Shown: in pieces, positions 54,024 to 62,517 of the stretch
Layout of the letters: each line of letters begins with the position of its first letter
Numbering within the stretch: position 1 is the first letter of the stretch
Origin: Candidatus Proelusimicrobium excrementi
GTDB lineage: Bacteria > Elusimicrobiota > Elusimicrobia > Elusimicrobiales > Elusimicrobiaceae
Length of the DNA: 64,000 bases
Reading direction: 5' to 3'
Assembly: GCA_934643455.1 (NCBI GenBank)
Contig: CAKUBV010000004.1
Coordinates: 62,001-126,000 of the forward strand
Notes under the pieces: generated by a model
The model's database searches: none
What the model saw: the letters and a program-made list of their open reading frames with translations, nothing else
Told to the model about the DNA's origin: nothing
Position numbers and translations under genes: made by a program

Positions 54024-55175
54024 TTATTTCCTTATAACATGCGGTTTATAAGAGCGCGGCATTTCCGAAGTTTTCATTATTTTGCTTTCCGAATCTTTGC
54101 TTCTTATAAAAGGCTTTATGCTGAAGTATGTGCTTGTTTTGTCAAACAGGGAAAGCCAATGCTCGTAGGAAACAGGTTCTTTTTCCAAAATAGTATCCAC
54201 CACCACGAAAGCCGGGCCGTCTTTTTCCGCAAACACCAGTAAAGACGCCGCGTGATAATCCCACTGAGGAAAGCTTTTCCCGGAGGAAGAGGTAAATCTG
54301 TCTTTGCCGTTTTTATCTTTTAAAAATCCCGATCTCGCCTTTGCGACCAACTCATAAACTCTAATCAGTTTATATACGGCGTATTTGTTTTCCGTTACGG
54401 CGCAGATGTCTTTACAGAAAGAATAACTGCAGGCGGCGCATTCTTCCCTTAAAGGCCTGTAAGTGTATGTCGTCGCGTTTGTTCTGCCGCCGGTCCTTGT
54501 GGCGTTGTCAAGCATGCCCATCGGGTCTGTATAGGAATAAATTACGGATAAATCTTTGTTTTTATTGTCGTTGACGGCGATTTGCCTTTTCAGCTGGGCC
54601 ATTCTTGCCGAAGTGAGCGCGTTTTTGCTTAAAGCGGCGGGCCCGCAGAAATAGGAAAAAGCTCTGTTTCTATTATAGGTGTTTGCAAGCATATTGATGT
54701 AAACGTTTTGCTGGGCGGCGTTTGTTTTTTCCGCGGGATTATATCTGTAGCTTTTAAAATCTTCTTTCAACAAAGCGTTTATTTTTGAAAGATGTTTATC
54801 GTAAAATTTTTTTATTTCGGCCGCATTTTTAAAATCTGAGCGATATATAGGATCAAGCGCGCCCGTGTAGGAAGTATCCAAATAAGCCGGGGATTTCCTT
54901 GCGCCTTTGGCGGCTTCTATGATGTACATATTGTATATATAATCGGCGACGGCCCTTTGTTTGTATTCGTCTTCTTCGGACGTGAAGAACGAAACTATTC
55001 CGTCCCACAAAGAGGGCCCTTCCGGCATTTTTGAAGAGGGCTTAAAGCCTTTAACTTTAAGGAAATATTTATCCGATCTCGGCGCAATGGCGGCGGAAAG
55101 CGCATCCTTAAAATTGCCGGCGTTTAAAGGAATGATAAAAAACAAAGCGATTAAAATAAAAATATATTTTTTCAT
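54024..55175 (-). CDS. Secreted protein of unknown function
   Basis: 383 residues from MKKYIFILIALFFIIPLNAG, a clear signal peptide; AGAGGG precedes this ATG and the longer frame lacks one. I do not recognise a family. The body is Lys-, Tyr- and Ser-rich, with a Cys cluster at about residue 250 (EECAACSYSFCKDICAV) and a short FCGPAALSKNA. The latter superficially recalls the papain-like CGPA motif of C39-type folds, but no His/Asp partners are obvious. It is convergent with crcB, the two ends touching at 54023/54024. A standard promoter lies upstream. Confidence 0.65.
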   Translation of the reverse strand: MKKYIFILIALFFIIPLNAGNFKDALSAAIAPRSDKYFLKVKGFKPSSKMPEGPSLWDGIVSFFTSEEDEYKQRAVADYIYNMYIIEAAKGARKSPAYLDTSYTGALDPIYRSDFKNAAEIKKFYDKHLSKINALLKEDFKSYRYNPAEKTNAAQQNVYINMLANTYNRNRAFSYFCGPAALSKNALTSARMAQLKRQIAVNDNKNKDLSVIYSYTDPMGMLDNATRTGGRTNATTYTYRPLREECAACSYSFCKDICAVTENKYAVYKLIRVYELVAKARSGFLKDKNGKDRFTSSSGKSFPQWDYHAASLLVFAEKDGPAFVVVDTILEKEPVSYEHWLSLFDKTSTYFSIKPFIRSKDSESKIMKTSEMPRSYKPHVIRK

Positions 55176-55191
55176 AAATACCCTCTTATAA

Positions 55192-55220
55192 ATTATAGAT
55201 AATGGCAATTGCCGGCACAA
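55192..55220 (-). promoter_or_regulatory. Promoter of the secreted protein gene
   Basis: TTGTGC (55215-55220) and TATAAT (55192-55197), 17-bp spacer, on the minus strand. Confidence 0.6.
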
Positions 55221-55299
55221 GGGCAAAAGGGCCTAAAAGCCTATGGGTATTTAGGGTAAACGGCACAAGCTTTTCGGGCGTGAATAAAATTAATTTGCT

Positions 55300-55334
55300 T
55301 AAAGCAAACGGCGGAGAGTTTTATCTCCCCGCCG
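55300..55334 (-). terminator. Probable terminator of the OsmC gene
   Basis: CGGCGG-GGAG / CTC-TCCGCCG stem around ATAAAA on the minus strand, followed by TTTGCTTT, 43 bp after the osmC stop. Confidence 0.55.
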
Positions 55335-55376
55335 CTTTCCGATATCTTTCGGCAAAAGCTGATTTCCGCTTTCGGT

Positions 55377-55760
55377 TTAACCTCGGATAATTTCAACCGT
55401 TCTTTCGGCTTTTAAATGTCTGCCCACTTTGCAGCCCATTACCGAAGCCTTCATCGCGGCTTCCCTTTCTTTCGGGAAATCTGCCGGTACGAACACCTTT
55501 ATCAAAGCTTTTTGCATATCTCCGTTGGCGTCCAAACCGGGCTCAAGTTCCACATGGAAAGCCTCTTTATTCATGCCCAGTCTTTCAACTAAAAGCAGTA
55601 CGTGATAGGCGGAGCAGGAAAGCAGGGCCGCCATAAGCAGTGTAAACGGATTGGGCGCACTTGCGTCGCCGCCTTCCGTTTTAGCCAAATCCACCGGTAT
55701 ATTAAAACCTTTGGCCTCAATATTTATTTTTCTGTTACCCGTAAATTTTGCATTTATCAT
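55377..55760 (-). CDS. OsmC/YhfA family protein
   Basis: 127 residues, about the normal length of short OsmC proteins. NPFTLLMAALLSCSAYHVLLL carries the first redox Cys, and SVMGCKVGRHLKAERTVEI the second. It reduces organic hydroperoxides or binds acyl/thiol compounds in relatives. Soluble. It follows the 185-residue gene by 16 bp. Confidence 0.88.
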   Translation of the reverse strand: MINAKFTGNRKINIEAKGFNIPVDLAKTEGGDASAPNPFTLLMAALLSCSAYHVLLLVERLGMNKEAFHVELEPGLDANGDMQKALIKVFVPADFPKEREAAMKASVMGCKVGRHLKAERTVEIIRG

Positions 55761-55776
55761 ACTTCCCCCTGTATTT

Positions 55777-56334
55777 TCATTTTTTATCCGTTTGCGCCGC
55801 CGCGGTTTTGCCGTCCGGCGTTTGGGATTCTTCTTTTTTTGTCGCTTCGGCTGAAGCGGAAATCGTTATATTCGGCTGGGCTTGGGCTGAGTCCAATATG
55901 ATAATCTCCTGCTTGGGCCTCGGCGGATAAACCGCGCTCAAAGACTGCGAAAGGTTGTAGTACAAAGCCTTTGCTTTTGAGAACGCGTCATGATTTTCCG
56001 GATGTTTCTGCACTTTTAAAAGCTGTATTTCATAATCGGCTTTAGCCGCTTTGAACGCTTCCAAATAGAGCTGTTTTTGCACGGCGTCTTCCAGGCCGAA
56101 CAAAGTTTCTTTGTCAATTTGGGTTTGTTCCAAAGCCTGCGTCATTTGTTTTAAAGCATTTAAAGCGTTTTGAAGCCCGGGTGCGTCCTGTTCGTTTAAA
56201 GATGTTTGAGGCTCGTCCAAAGCCACTATATAGCTTTGTTCCAGCGTTTTCTGCGGCATATAAATATTGCCTACGAAGGCCCCGGCTATAAAGACGGTAA
56301 AAACGATAAAAACCCTGAAAATAAATGTAAGCAT
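55777..56334 (-). CDS. Membrane-anchored hypothetical protein
   Basis: 185 residues. One N-terminal helix (FIFRVFIVFTVFIAGAFVGN) anchors a mainly alpha-helical, coiled-coil-prone domain (ALNALKQMTQALEQTQIDKET, EAFKAAKADYEIQLLKVQKH), ending in a Lys/Glu/Pro/Ala tail. The family is not recognised. It may be co-transcribed with osmC. No good terminator separates it from the DEAD-box gene, 116 bp upstream. Confidence 0.6.
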   Translation of the reverse strand: MLTFIFRVFIVFTVFIAGAFVGNIYMPQKTLEQSYIVALDEPQTSLNEQDAPGLQNALNALKQMTQALEQTQIDKETLFGLEDAVQKQLYLEAFKAAKADYEIQLLKVQKHPENHDAFSKAKALYYNLSQSLSAVYPPRPKQEIIILDSAQAQPNITISASAEATKKEESQTPDGKTAAAQTDKK

Positions 56335-56450
56335 ATCTTAGTATATCAAATTAAAATCGCGGCTTAAACGGCTGGCCGCGCCGTCAAAATCTGCACGCTT
56401 TTTATCCGCGATATATATTATAAGGTTTTGCGGATGATTTTCAATGCGTT

Positions 56451-57857
56451 TCAGCGTTTCTTGCCGTTTTTGCGGATTTTTTTGAATGTCGGCGCATTTT
56501 TTAAACGTTTAGGTTTTTCTTCTTTGATTTTGCCGACGTAGACTTTTTTAAAAGGGGTAAAAACGTATTCTTCCGTCTTTTTCTCCTCTTGAACAGCGGG
56601 AGCGGCGGCTTTGATTTTAGGCCGAGCCTTTTTGGCGGAGGTTTTATTTGCCGTTGTCGGTTTTTCCTTTTTTTCGCCGGCGGAAGATTTTAGTTCCGCC
56701 GCTTCCGGCCGGAGCGTCGGCCGGGAAGTGTTTTCCTCCCTGGCGGGGAACGCAATATCTCCTACGGACTGTTGTTTTTCCAGGAAGGTTTTTATTTCTT
56801 TCCATGCGCTTCTGTCTGCGCGGGCGATGAGGTTAATGCAAACGCCGGTTTTGTCGTAGCGGCCCGTTCTGCCCAAGCGGTGTATGTATTCTTCCGGGTT
56901 TTGGGGCAGTTCGTAGTTTATTACGGTAGAAATTGAAGGAATATCCAATCCGCGCGCGGCTACGTCGGTGGCGACGAGTATTTTGAACGCTTGTTCCCTA
57001 AATCCTTTAAGTGCGGCGTCGCGGTCTTTCTGCTTAAGGCCGCCGTGCAGCGCGGCGGCATCAAAGAGGGTCTTCTTCAAATATTTGGTAATTTCGGCCA
57101 CGGCGCGCTGCGTTTTTACAAACACCAAAGCCTGTCCTTGTAACTTGGTAAGAATTTCCGTAAGTTTTTTAAGTTTCTCATTGCCTTCTATTTTTATGTT
57201 TTTTTGTTCTACGTTTTCGGAAGGGTTGTTAAGCCCGCCGATTATGATTTGTTCGGGATTGTTTAAATATTTTTGAGCCAATTTAAGTACGCGCGGCGGA
57301 AAAGTGGCCGAAAGCATAAACGTCTGCTTTTCGGCGGGAAGGAAGGAAATAATTTCCTCTATCTGCGCCATAAAACCCAAATCAAGCATACGGTCGGTTT
57401 CATCCCAGACGACTACCGCCGTATTATTCAGTTTAAGGCTTTTCCTTTTAAGATGATCGTTAAGGCGGCCCGGCGTTCCTATTATAACGCGCGGATTTGT
57501 TTTAAGCTTCCTTAATTGCCCCTGCATATTCTTGCCGCCGGTAATTAGCGCGGTGTTTATGCCGGTGTCTTTGGACAAATCCCTGAAAACGGTTTGTATT
57601 TGCTGGGCCAATTCCCTTGTCGGCGCGACGAAAAGAGCCGTTTTTTCCTCTTCGTCCAAAAGTTTGTTCAATACGGGTATGGTATAGGCGGACGTCTTGC
57701 CGCTGCCCGTCTGAGCTGAGGCTAAAGCGTCGCGTCCTTTAAGGGCTATGGGTATAAACTCGGCCTGCACGGGGGTAGGCTTTAAATATCCGATGTTTTT
57801 AACGGCTTTAACTACGGCTTTTTTTAAACCGAGTGCCTCGAAAAGATTATTGGTCAT
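56451..57857 (-). CDS. DEAD-box-type RNA helicase (RhlE-like) with a DETD box
   Basis: 468 residues. Q motif and AQTGSGKTSAYTIP (motif I), PTRELAQQI, GTPGRL, motif II WDETDRMLDLGF, SATFPPRVLKLA, ATDVAARGLDIP and HRLGRTGRYDKTG. Motif II reads DETD rather than DEAD. A basic, Lys/Ala/Pro-rich tail of about 100 residues follows (KKARPKIKAAAPAV), as in RhlE and CsdA proteins. Probably acts in ribosome assembly or mRNA turnover. TAAGAT lies 6 nt before the ATG with no Shine-Dalgarno. Confidence 0.93.
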   Translation of the reverse strand: MTNNLFEALGLKKAVVKAVKNIGYLKPTPVQAEFIPIALKGRDALASAQTGSGKTSAYTIPVLNKLLDEEEKTALFVAPTRELAQQIQTVFRDLSKDTGINTALITGGKNMQGQLRKLKTNPRVIIGTPGRLNDHLKRKSLKLNNTAVVVWDETDRMLDLGFMAQIEEIISFLPAEKQTFMLSATFPPRVLKLAQKYLNNPEQIIIGGLNNPSENVEQKNIKIEGNEKLKKLTEILTKLQGQALVFVKTQRAVAEITKYLKKTLFDAAALHGGLKQKDRDAALKGFREQAFKILVATDVAARGLDIPSISTVINYELPQNPEEYIHRLGRTGRYDKTGVCINLIARADRSAWKEIKTFLEKQQSVGDIAFPAREENTSRPTLRPEAAELKSSAGEKKEKPTTANKTSAKKARPKIKAAAPAVQEEKKTEEYVFTPFKKVYVGKIKEEKPKRLKNAPTFKKIRKNGKKR

Positions 57858-57938
57858 AACTATATCTTAACATTTTGCGATGTCGGTTTCTATTGACGCC
57901 GCTTTGAACAAAAAAACAAAAAAAGATATCATTTATAT

Positions 57939-59171
57939 ATGCTTCAAAAAAATAAAACCTGGCAGGGAAACTCCATAAAAAGGCGCAATTCGGCCTTTTT
58001 TTTATTTGTATTCTTGGGAATGCTGACGGCTTTCGGGCCTTTTGTTACGGACATGTATTTGCCAAGTCTTCCGGCTATGGGGGATTATTTCTCCGCAGGA
58101 GCCTCAATGGTCCAACTGGGTTTGACTTTTTCTATGCTGGGCCTGGCGGCGGGGCAGCTGCTTTTCGGCCCGCTCAGTGATAAATACGGGCGCAGGCCGC
58201 CTCTTTTGGCGGCGATGCTCTTGTTTTTGCTATCCACCGTCGGCTGCATTTGTGCGCCAAGTATAGAAGTATTCGTAGCTTTGCGCTTTGTGCAAGGCAT
58301 AGCCGGCGCGGGAGGGATTGTAATTTCCCGCTCGGTGGCGGCGGATAAATTTAAAGGCCTTAATTTGGCTAAGGCTTTGGCTCTTATCGGCGCGATAAAC
58401 GGTCTGGCCCCGGTGGCCGCGCCGGTTATAGGCGGAACGGCTTTAAAGTTTATGTCTTGGAAAGGTATATTCGCAATACTGTTTGTTTTGGGTTTGATTT
58501 TGCTTTGCGGCTGTTTGCATTTTAAAGAGTCGCTTTCAACTACAAAACGCTCCAAGAAAAAGCTTACCCAAACTCTTTCTTTGTTTAAGCCGCTTTTCGG
58601 CAATAAGAAATATCTGTTTTACGTATTGCAGATGTCCTTTGCGCAGGGGCTGCTTTTTGCTTATATATAGGCTTCTCCGTTTATAATACAGCAGCATTAC
58701 GGTTACAGCTCTTTCGCGTTCGGTTTGCTTTTTGCTCTAAATTCCGTGGCGATAGTTTTCGGCGCGGCTGCCGCCGTAAAATTTAAAAGTCAGGAAAACT
58801 GTATAGCGGTGAGCTGCTGGGGCATGTTGGTTTGCAGTATTTTAACCGCGGCCGCTTTGCGGCTTTGCGCACCGCTTTTCGTTTTTGAAGGGCTGCTTAT
58901 GGCTATGCTTTTTATGATAGGCCTCACTTTTACCGCTGCCGTGGCCTTGGCCATGAACAGCGCCCGCGGGCAGGCCGGCGCCGCTTCTGCCGTTTTGGGG
59001 GCGATGGGCTTTTTATTCGGCAGTATAGTTTCGCCTTTGGTTGGGCTTGGCGATATAATGACGTCTTCGGGCATAGTTTTTATAGCCTGCGCCTGCGGAG
59101 CGACGGCTTTCGGCTTCGCGGCTTTGCGCGGATCCGCCGCCGCGGTATGCGCGGGGGAAAGCGCGGCCTGA
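57939..59171 (+). pseudogene. Bcr/CflA-type MFS drug transporter gene interrupted by an in-frame UAG
   Basis: A 411-codon frame. Residues 1-243 run from an N-terminal tail through FLGMLTAFGPFVTDMYLPSL (Bcr/CflA signature) and LLFGPLSDKYGRRPP (MFS motif A) to LLFAYI, then TAG at 58668-58670. The same frame continues with ASPFIIQQHYGYSSFAFGLL (the expected Bcr follow-on) to the TGA at 59169. No bases are gained or lost, so this is one nonsense change. Translation would stop after about seven of twelve helices. It could be recent decay, a sequencing error, or a polymorphic site. TATCAT lies 6 nt before the ATG and there is no Shine-Dalgarno. Confidence 0.82.
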
Positions 59172-59191
59172 TACTTATAAATTACCGTTTA

Positions 59192-59228
59192 AACCCCCGG
59201 CGCGCTTTAATCGCCGGGGCGTTTTTTT
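59192..59228 (+). terminator. Terminator after the interrupted MFS gene
   Basis: CCCCGGCG / CGCCGGGG stem with a 9-nt loop, then CGTTTTTTTG. Confidence 0.88.
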
Positions 59229-59232
59229 GCCG

Positions 59233-59263
59233 TTGACTTGGAGTTAACTCCAAATATTATAAT
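59233..59263 (+). promoter_or_regulatory. MerR-type promoter of the merR-flavoprotein operon
   Basis: -35 TTGACT (59233-59238), 19-bp spacer, -10 TATAAT (59258-59263). The spacer holds the palindrome TTGGAGTTAACTCCAA, the typical over-long spacer and dyad on which MerR-family proteins act. It suggests that the merR gene controls itself. Confidence 0.85.
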
Positions 59264-59285
59264 ATATCTTACAAGGGGAATTATT

Positions 59286-59675
59286 ATGACTATTTCCGAA
59301 GTAAGCGAAAAATACGGCCTGCCTGTTGACACCCTGCGATATTATGAAAAGGTGGGCCTTATCCCGGAAGTGAACCGCAAAGAAAGCGGCATCCGCGATT
59401 ATACTCCCTCGGATTGCGGCTGGGTCGAGTTTATAAAATGTATGCGCGGGGCGGGGCTCTCCATAGAAACTTTGGTGGAATATGTCTCGCTCTATCAAAA
59501 GGGCAGCCGCACTGCGCGCAAGAGAAAGGACCTCCTCGTCAAAGAACGGGACCGTCTTAAACTCAGAATAGAAGAAATGCAAAAAACGCTTGAAAGGCTT
59601 AATCACAAAATAGAAGTCTACGAAACTAAGATTTTATCCTGCGAGAAGAAACTTCTCGGCGGAAAGGAGAAATAA
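59286..59675 (+). CDS. MerR family transcriptional regulator
   Basis: 129 residues from MTISEVSEKYGLPVDTLRYYEK; AGGGGA precedes this ATG, and the longer frame would start inside the promoter. Helix-turn-helix and wing: TLRYYEKVGLIPEVNRKESG and RDYTPSDCGWVEFIKCMRGAG. A long dimerisation coiled coil follows. The effector domain is short, with one Cys near the end (ILSCEKKLLG) and one at WVEFIKCM. It resembles the AdhR/NmlR-like group that responds to thiol-reactive compounds; this is an inference. Directly abuts the flavoprotein gene. Confidence 0.92.
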   Translation: MTISEVSEKYGLPVDTLRYYEKVGLIPEVNRKESGIRDYTPSDCGWVEFIKCMRGAGLSIETLVEYVSLYQKGSRTARKRKDLLVKERDRLKLRIEEMQKTLERLNHKIEVYETKILSCEKKLLGGKEK

Positions 59676-60215
59676 ATGTCCAAACAAGTTCTTATAATAT
59701 CTTCCAGCCCAAGAAGGGGCGGCAATTCCGATTTGCTCTGCGACCGGTTTATGGCCGGCGCGCTTGAAGCCGGGCACAAAGTTGAGAAAATTTTTCTTCC
59801 GGATTACAAAATCAATTATTGCTTGGGATGCGGCGTCTGCAACAGTTCCCACGTCTGCGTGCAGAAAGACGATATGAAACCCCTGCTTGAAAAAATGGTT
59901 AAAGCGGACGTAATAGTTTTGGCTACGCCCGTTTATTTTTATTCCATGGACGGCCAGCTTAAAACTTTTATAGACCGCACCGTGCCGCGCTACACGGAAA
60001 TAAGCGATAAGGATTTCTACTTTATCCTCAGCGCGGCCGATACGGAAAAGAAGAATCTTTCCCGCACCGTTGAAGCCTTGCGCGGCTTTACCGAGGACTG
60101 CCTGGACGGCGCCAAAGAAAAGAAAATTATCTACGGCGTGGGAGCTTGGCAGAAAGGCGAAGTTAAAAATACTCCGGCTTATCTTGAAGCTTACGAAGCC
60201 GGCCTTAAATGTTAA
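59676..60215 (+). CDS. NADPH-dependent FMN reductase/iron-sulfur flavoprotein family
   Basis: 179 residues. FMN-binding start ISSSPRRGGNSDLLCDRFM, then a compact Cys motif NYCLGCGVCNSSHVC (CxxCxxC plus one), matching the cluster site of iron-sulfur flavoproteins, and ATPVYFYSMDGQLKTFIDRT. Probably a quinone, nitro- or metal-reducing flavoprotein. The ATG follows the merR stop at once, with AAGGAG inside the end of merR. Part of the MerR regulon. Confidence 0.88.
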   Translation: MSKQVLIISSSPRRGGNSDLLCDRFMAGALEAGHKVEKIFLPDYKINYCLGCGVCNSSHVCVQKDDMKPLLEKMVKADVIVLATPVYFYSMDGQLKTFIDRTVPRYTEISDKDFYFILSAADTEKKNLSRTVEALRGFTEDCLDGAKEKKIIYGVGAWQKGEVKNTPAYLEAYEAGLKC

Positions 60216-60219
60216 CCCA

Positions 60220-60250
60220 TTGACTTGGAGCCGGCTCCAGCCTGTATACT
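60220..60250 (+). promoter_or_regulatory. Second MerR-type promoter, driving the flavodoxin lipoprotein gene
   Basis: TTGACT (60220-60225), 19-bp spacer, TATACT (60245-60250), with the dyad TTGGAGCCGGCTCCAG in the spacer. The outer bases match the merR promoter palindrome, while the centre has changed symmetrically (GTTAAC to GCCGGC). A small hairpin GGCTC-TTAATT-GAGCC lies in the leader near 60263. Confidence 0.83.
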
Positions 60251-60313
60251 TTTTTGTGGGCCGGCTCTTAATTGAGCCGTGCTTAAAAAACAACTTTAAT
60301 ACGGAGAAGAACA

Positions 60314-60952
60314 ATGAACAATATTTATACTGTAATGTTTTGCGCCGCGTCACTGATGTTTTTGGCGGCTTGCGGCAACGGTAAAAATGCGCCCGCGCCC
60401 GCGGCGGATAACGCTCCCGCGGGATTAATCAAAGCCGAGGGGGAAAAAGTACCCGCTTCAAATAAAAAAGATAAAAAAATTCTGGTAACTTATTTTTCCC
60501 ACTCCGGCAATACCAGAAATATGGCTAAGCAAATATCTTCCGCTTCCGGCGCGGATATTTTTGAGATTACCCCGGTTAAAGCCTATCCTGCCGCTTACGG
60601 CGACTGCGTTGACCAAGCCAAAAAAGAACAGCAGGAAAACGCCCGCCCCGCGCTTTCGGGCAAGGTGGAAAATATGGCTGATTACGATATCGTATTCGTC
60701 GGGTATCCTAATTGGTGGGGAACAATGCCTATGCCGGTGTTCACATTCTTGGAATCTTATGACTTCGCCGGAAAAACGGTAATCCCATTCTGCACTCATG
60801 AGGGCAGCCGCATGGGCCGCAGCGAGGGCGACATTAAAAAACTTTTGCCCTCCGCCGAAGTTAAAGAAGGCATGCCGGTAAGAGGTTCAAAAGTTAAAAC
60901 TTCCGGCAAGGAAATTTCCGCTTGGGTTGAACAGCTCGGCCTTGCGAAATAA
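60314..60952 (+). CDS. Flavodoxin-domain lipoprotein
   Basis: 212 residues. Lipoprotein signal with lipobox LAAC at about residues 17-20, a short Ala/Pro linker, then a flavodoxin_4-type domain: KKILVTYFSHSGNTRNMAKQI (phosphate loop), YDIVFVGYPNWWGTMPMPVFTFLE, and VIPFCTHEGSRMGRSEGDI. It would be an FMN protein on the outer side of the membrane, possibly linked to extracytoplasmic electron transfer or quinone reduction. It has its own MerR-type promoter and a terminator. Confidence 0.9.
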   Translation: MNNIYTVMFCAASLMFLAACGNGKNAPAPAADNAPAGLIKAEGEKVPASNKKDKKILVTYFSHSGNTRNMAKQISSASGADIFEITPVKAYPAAYGDCVDQAKKEQQENARPALSGKVENMADYDIVFVGYPNWWGTMPMPVFTFLESYDFAGKTVIPFCTHEGSRMGRSEGDIKKLLPSAEVKEGMPVRGSKVKTSGKEISAWVEQLGLAK

Positions 60953-60970
60953 TTGTTTTGCTTAAGATGT

Positions 60971-61005
60971 AAAAAGCGCGGCGCTTTTGAGCCGCGCTTT
61001 TATTT
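60971..61005. terminator. Bidirectional terminator between the flavodoxin and AGCS genes
   Basis: AAAAAGCGCGGC / GCCGCGCTTTTT around an 8-nt loop; A and T runs on either side serve both convergent genes. Confidence 0.9.
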
Positions 61006-61019
61006 GTCGGAATTAAAAA

Positions 61020-62423
61020 TTAAGCTTTCTTTTCCCAAGCGTAAGCTTTTGTTGCGGAGGGGACGTCCGCAGGATTAAACACGGGTTCTTTAACTCCGGC
61101 TTTTTTCTGTTTTCTGTAATCGTTAAGAACGTCCAAAGCCTGGCGGCGAAGCAAAAACAGCGCGGTTATATTCATTAAAGCCATAACCGTCATAAATAAA
61201 TCCGCCGCATTCCATACCAAATGCAATTTCGCCACCGCTCCCAAAAACACCATACCGGCGACTAAAACGCGGAATACCGGCATAACCCATTTTTTGCTTG
61301 TAAGAAATTCAATATTGGCCTGCCCGTAATAGTAATTGCCTATTATGGAGGTAAATGCGAACAACAGTACGCTTAAGGATATAAAATACTCCCCGAATTT
61401 ACCCATAGTTTGCCCCAGCGAAGCCTGCGTAAGGGCAATTCCTTCCAAATTTAAACCGCCGTAATCGGAAAGAAGCACTATAAACGCCGTACAGCTGCAA
61501 ATAAGCAGAGTATCCACAAATACGCTTAAAGCCTGTATATACCCTTGCGTTACCGGGTGGGATATATTGGCGGTGGCCGCGGCGTTTGGCGCGCTGCCCA
61601 TGCCGGCTTCGTTGGAAAACAGGCCTCTGCGCGCGCCGGTCATAATCGTTGCGCCGAGGGCTCCTCCGGCGATATTGCGCAGGCTGAAAGCGTCTTGAAA
61701 TATCAAAGCGAAAACCGAGGGTATCTTTTCCAAATTAAGCGCGACGACTGTCAGCGTTATCGCTATATAACTCAAGGCGAAAAACGGCACTATTACGGCG
61801 GAAAAGGAAGCTATCCTTTTAAGCCCGCCGAATATTATTATCGCGGTTAGTGCGGCGGTCAGCAGGCCGGTAAGCGTTAAGCTTAAACCGAAAGATTTAT
61901 TCATGGATTGCGCTATGGTGTTTGACTGCACGGAGTTAAATACGAAAGCGAAAGTCAGCGTTATTATTACGGCGAAAGCCGCCCCCATCCAAGGTTTGCC
62001 GAGGGCCGTTTTCATATAATAAGCCGGTCCGCCGCGGAAGTGCCCGCCCTGTTTTACTTTGTATACTTGCGCCAAAGTGCTTTCGACAAAGGCCGAAGCC
62101 GAACTTATAACGGCGATAAGCCACATCCAGAATATCGCGCCGGGTCCGCCCGTCGTAATGGCTATCGCCACGCCGGCTATATTGCCGGTGCCCACGCGCG
62201 AAGCCGTGCTTATTGAAAAAGCCTGGAATGAAGATATGTGTCCTTTGCCTTTTGAGCCTTCTCCCAAAGCCAGCAGTTTGAACATCCTGGAAGGGCGCAT
62301 AAACTGCACAAAGCCGGTGGCCAGAGTAAAGTATACGCCGGCCGCCATAAGGGCCGCCATCAGGATATACCCCAAGAAGCGGTCGTTGATTAAAGATATT
62401 GCTTGATTTATAATATCCGCCAT
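61020..62423 (-). CDS. Alanine/glycine:cation symporter (AGCS family)
   Basis: 467 residues with about eleven membrane helices. Family signature GTGNIAGVAIAITTGGPGAIFWMW, GARRGLFSNEAGMGSAPNAAATA, and FTSIIGNYYYGQANIEFL. It couples Na+ or H+ entry to uptake of Ala, Gly or a similar amino acid. A Na+ gradient could be supplied by the decarboxylase pump at the start of the window (inference). Ribosome site AAGGAA. Confidence 0.94.
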   Translation of the reverse strand: MADIINQAISLINDRFLGYILMAALMAAGVYFTLATGFVQFMRPSRMFKLLALGEGSKGKGHISSFQAFSISTASRVGTGNIAGVAIAITTGGPGAIFWMWLIAVISSASAFVESTLAQVYKVKQGGHFRGGPAYYMKTALGKPWMGAAFAVIITLTFAFVFNSVQSNTIAQSMNKSFGLSLTLTGLLTAALTAIIIFGGLKRIASFSAVIVPFFALSYIAITLTVVALNLEKIPSVFALIFQDAFSLRNIAGGALGATIMTGARRGLFSNEAGMGSAPNAAATANISHPVTQGYIQALSVFVDTLLICSCTAFIVLLSDYGGLNLEGIALTQASLGQTMGKFGEYFISLSVLLFAFTSIIGNYYYGQANIEFLTSKKWVMPVFRVLVAGMVFLGAVAKLHLVWNAADLFMTVMALMNITALFLLRRQALDVLNDYRKQKKAGVKEPVFNPADVPSATKAYAWEKKA

Positions 62424-62517
62424 AATTTTCCTTTGTTTTTTAAGATATTAAAAATTTATAAACAAATAGTATATATAATATTAAGTATATGCGCCACAAA
62501 AAACGGAGATTAAACCA

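Noticed and set aside
54024..55175. C39 or papain-like peptidase because of FCGPAAL
   Set aside because: The motif is short, lies after the expected position, and no His and Asp/Asn partners with normal spacing were found.
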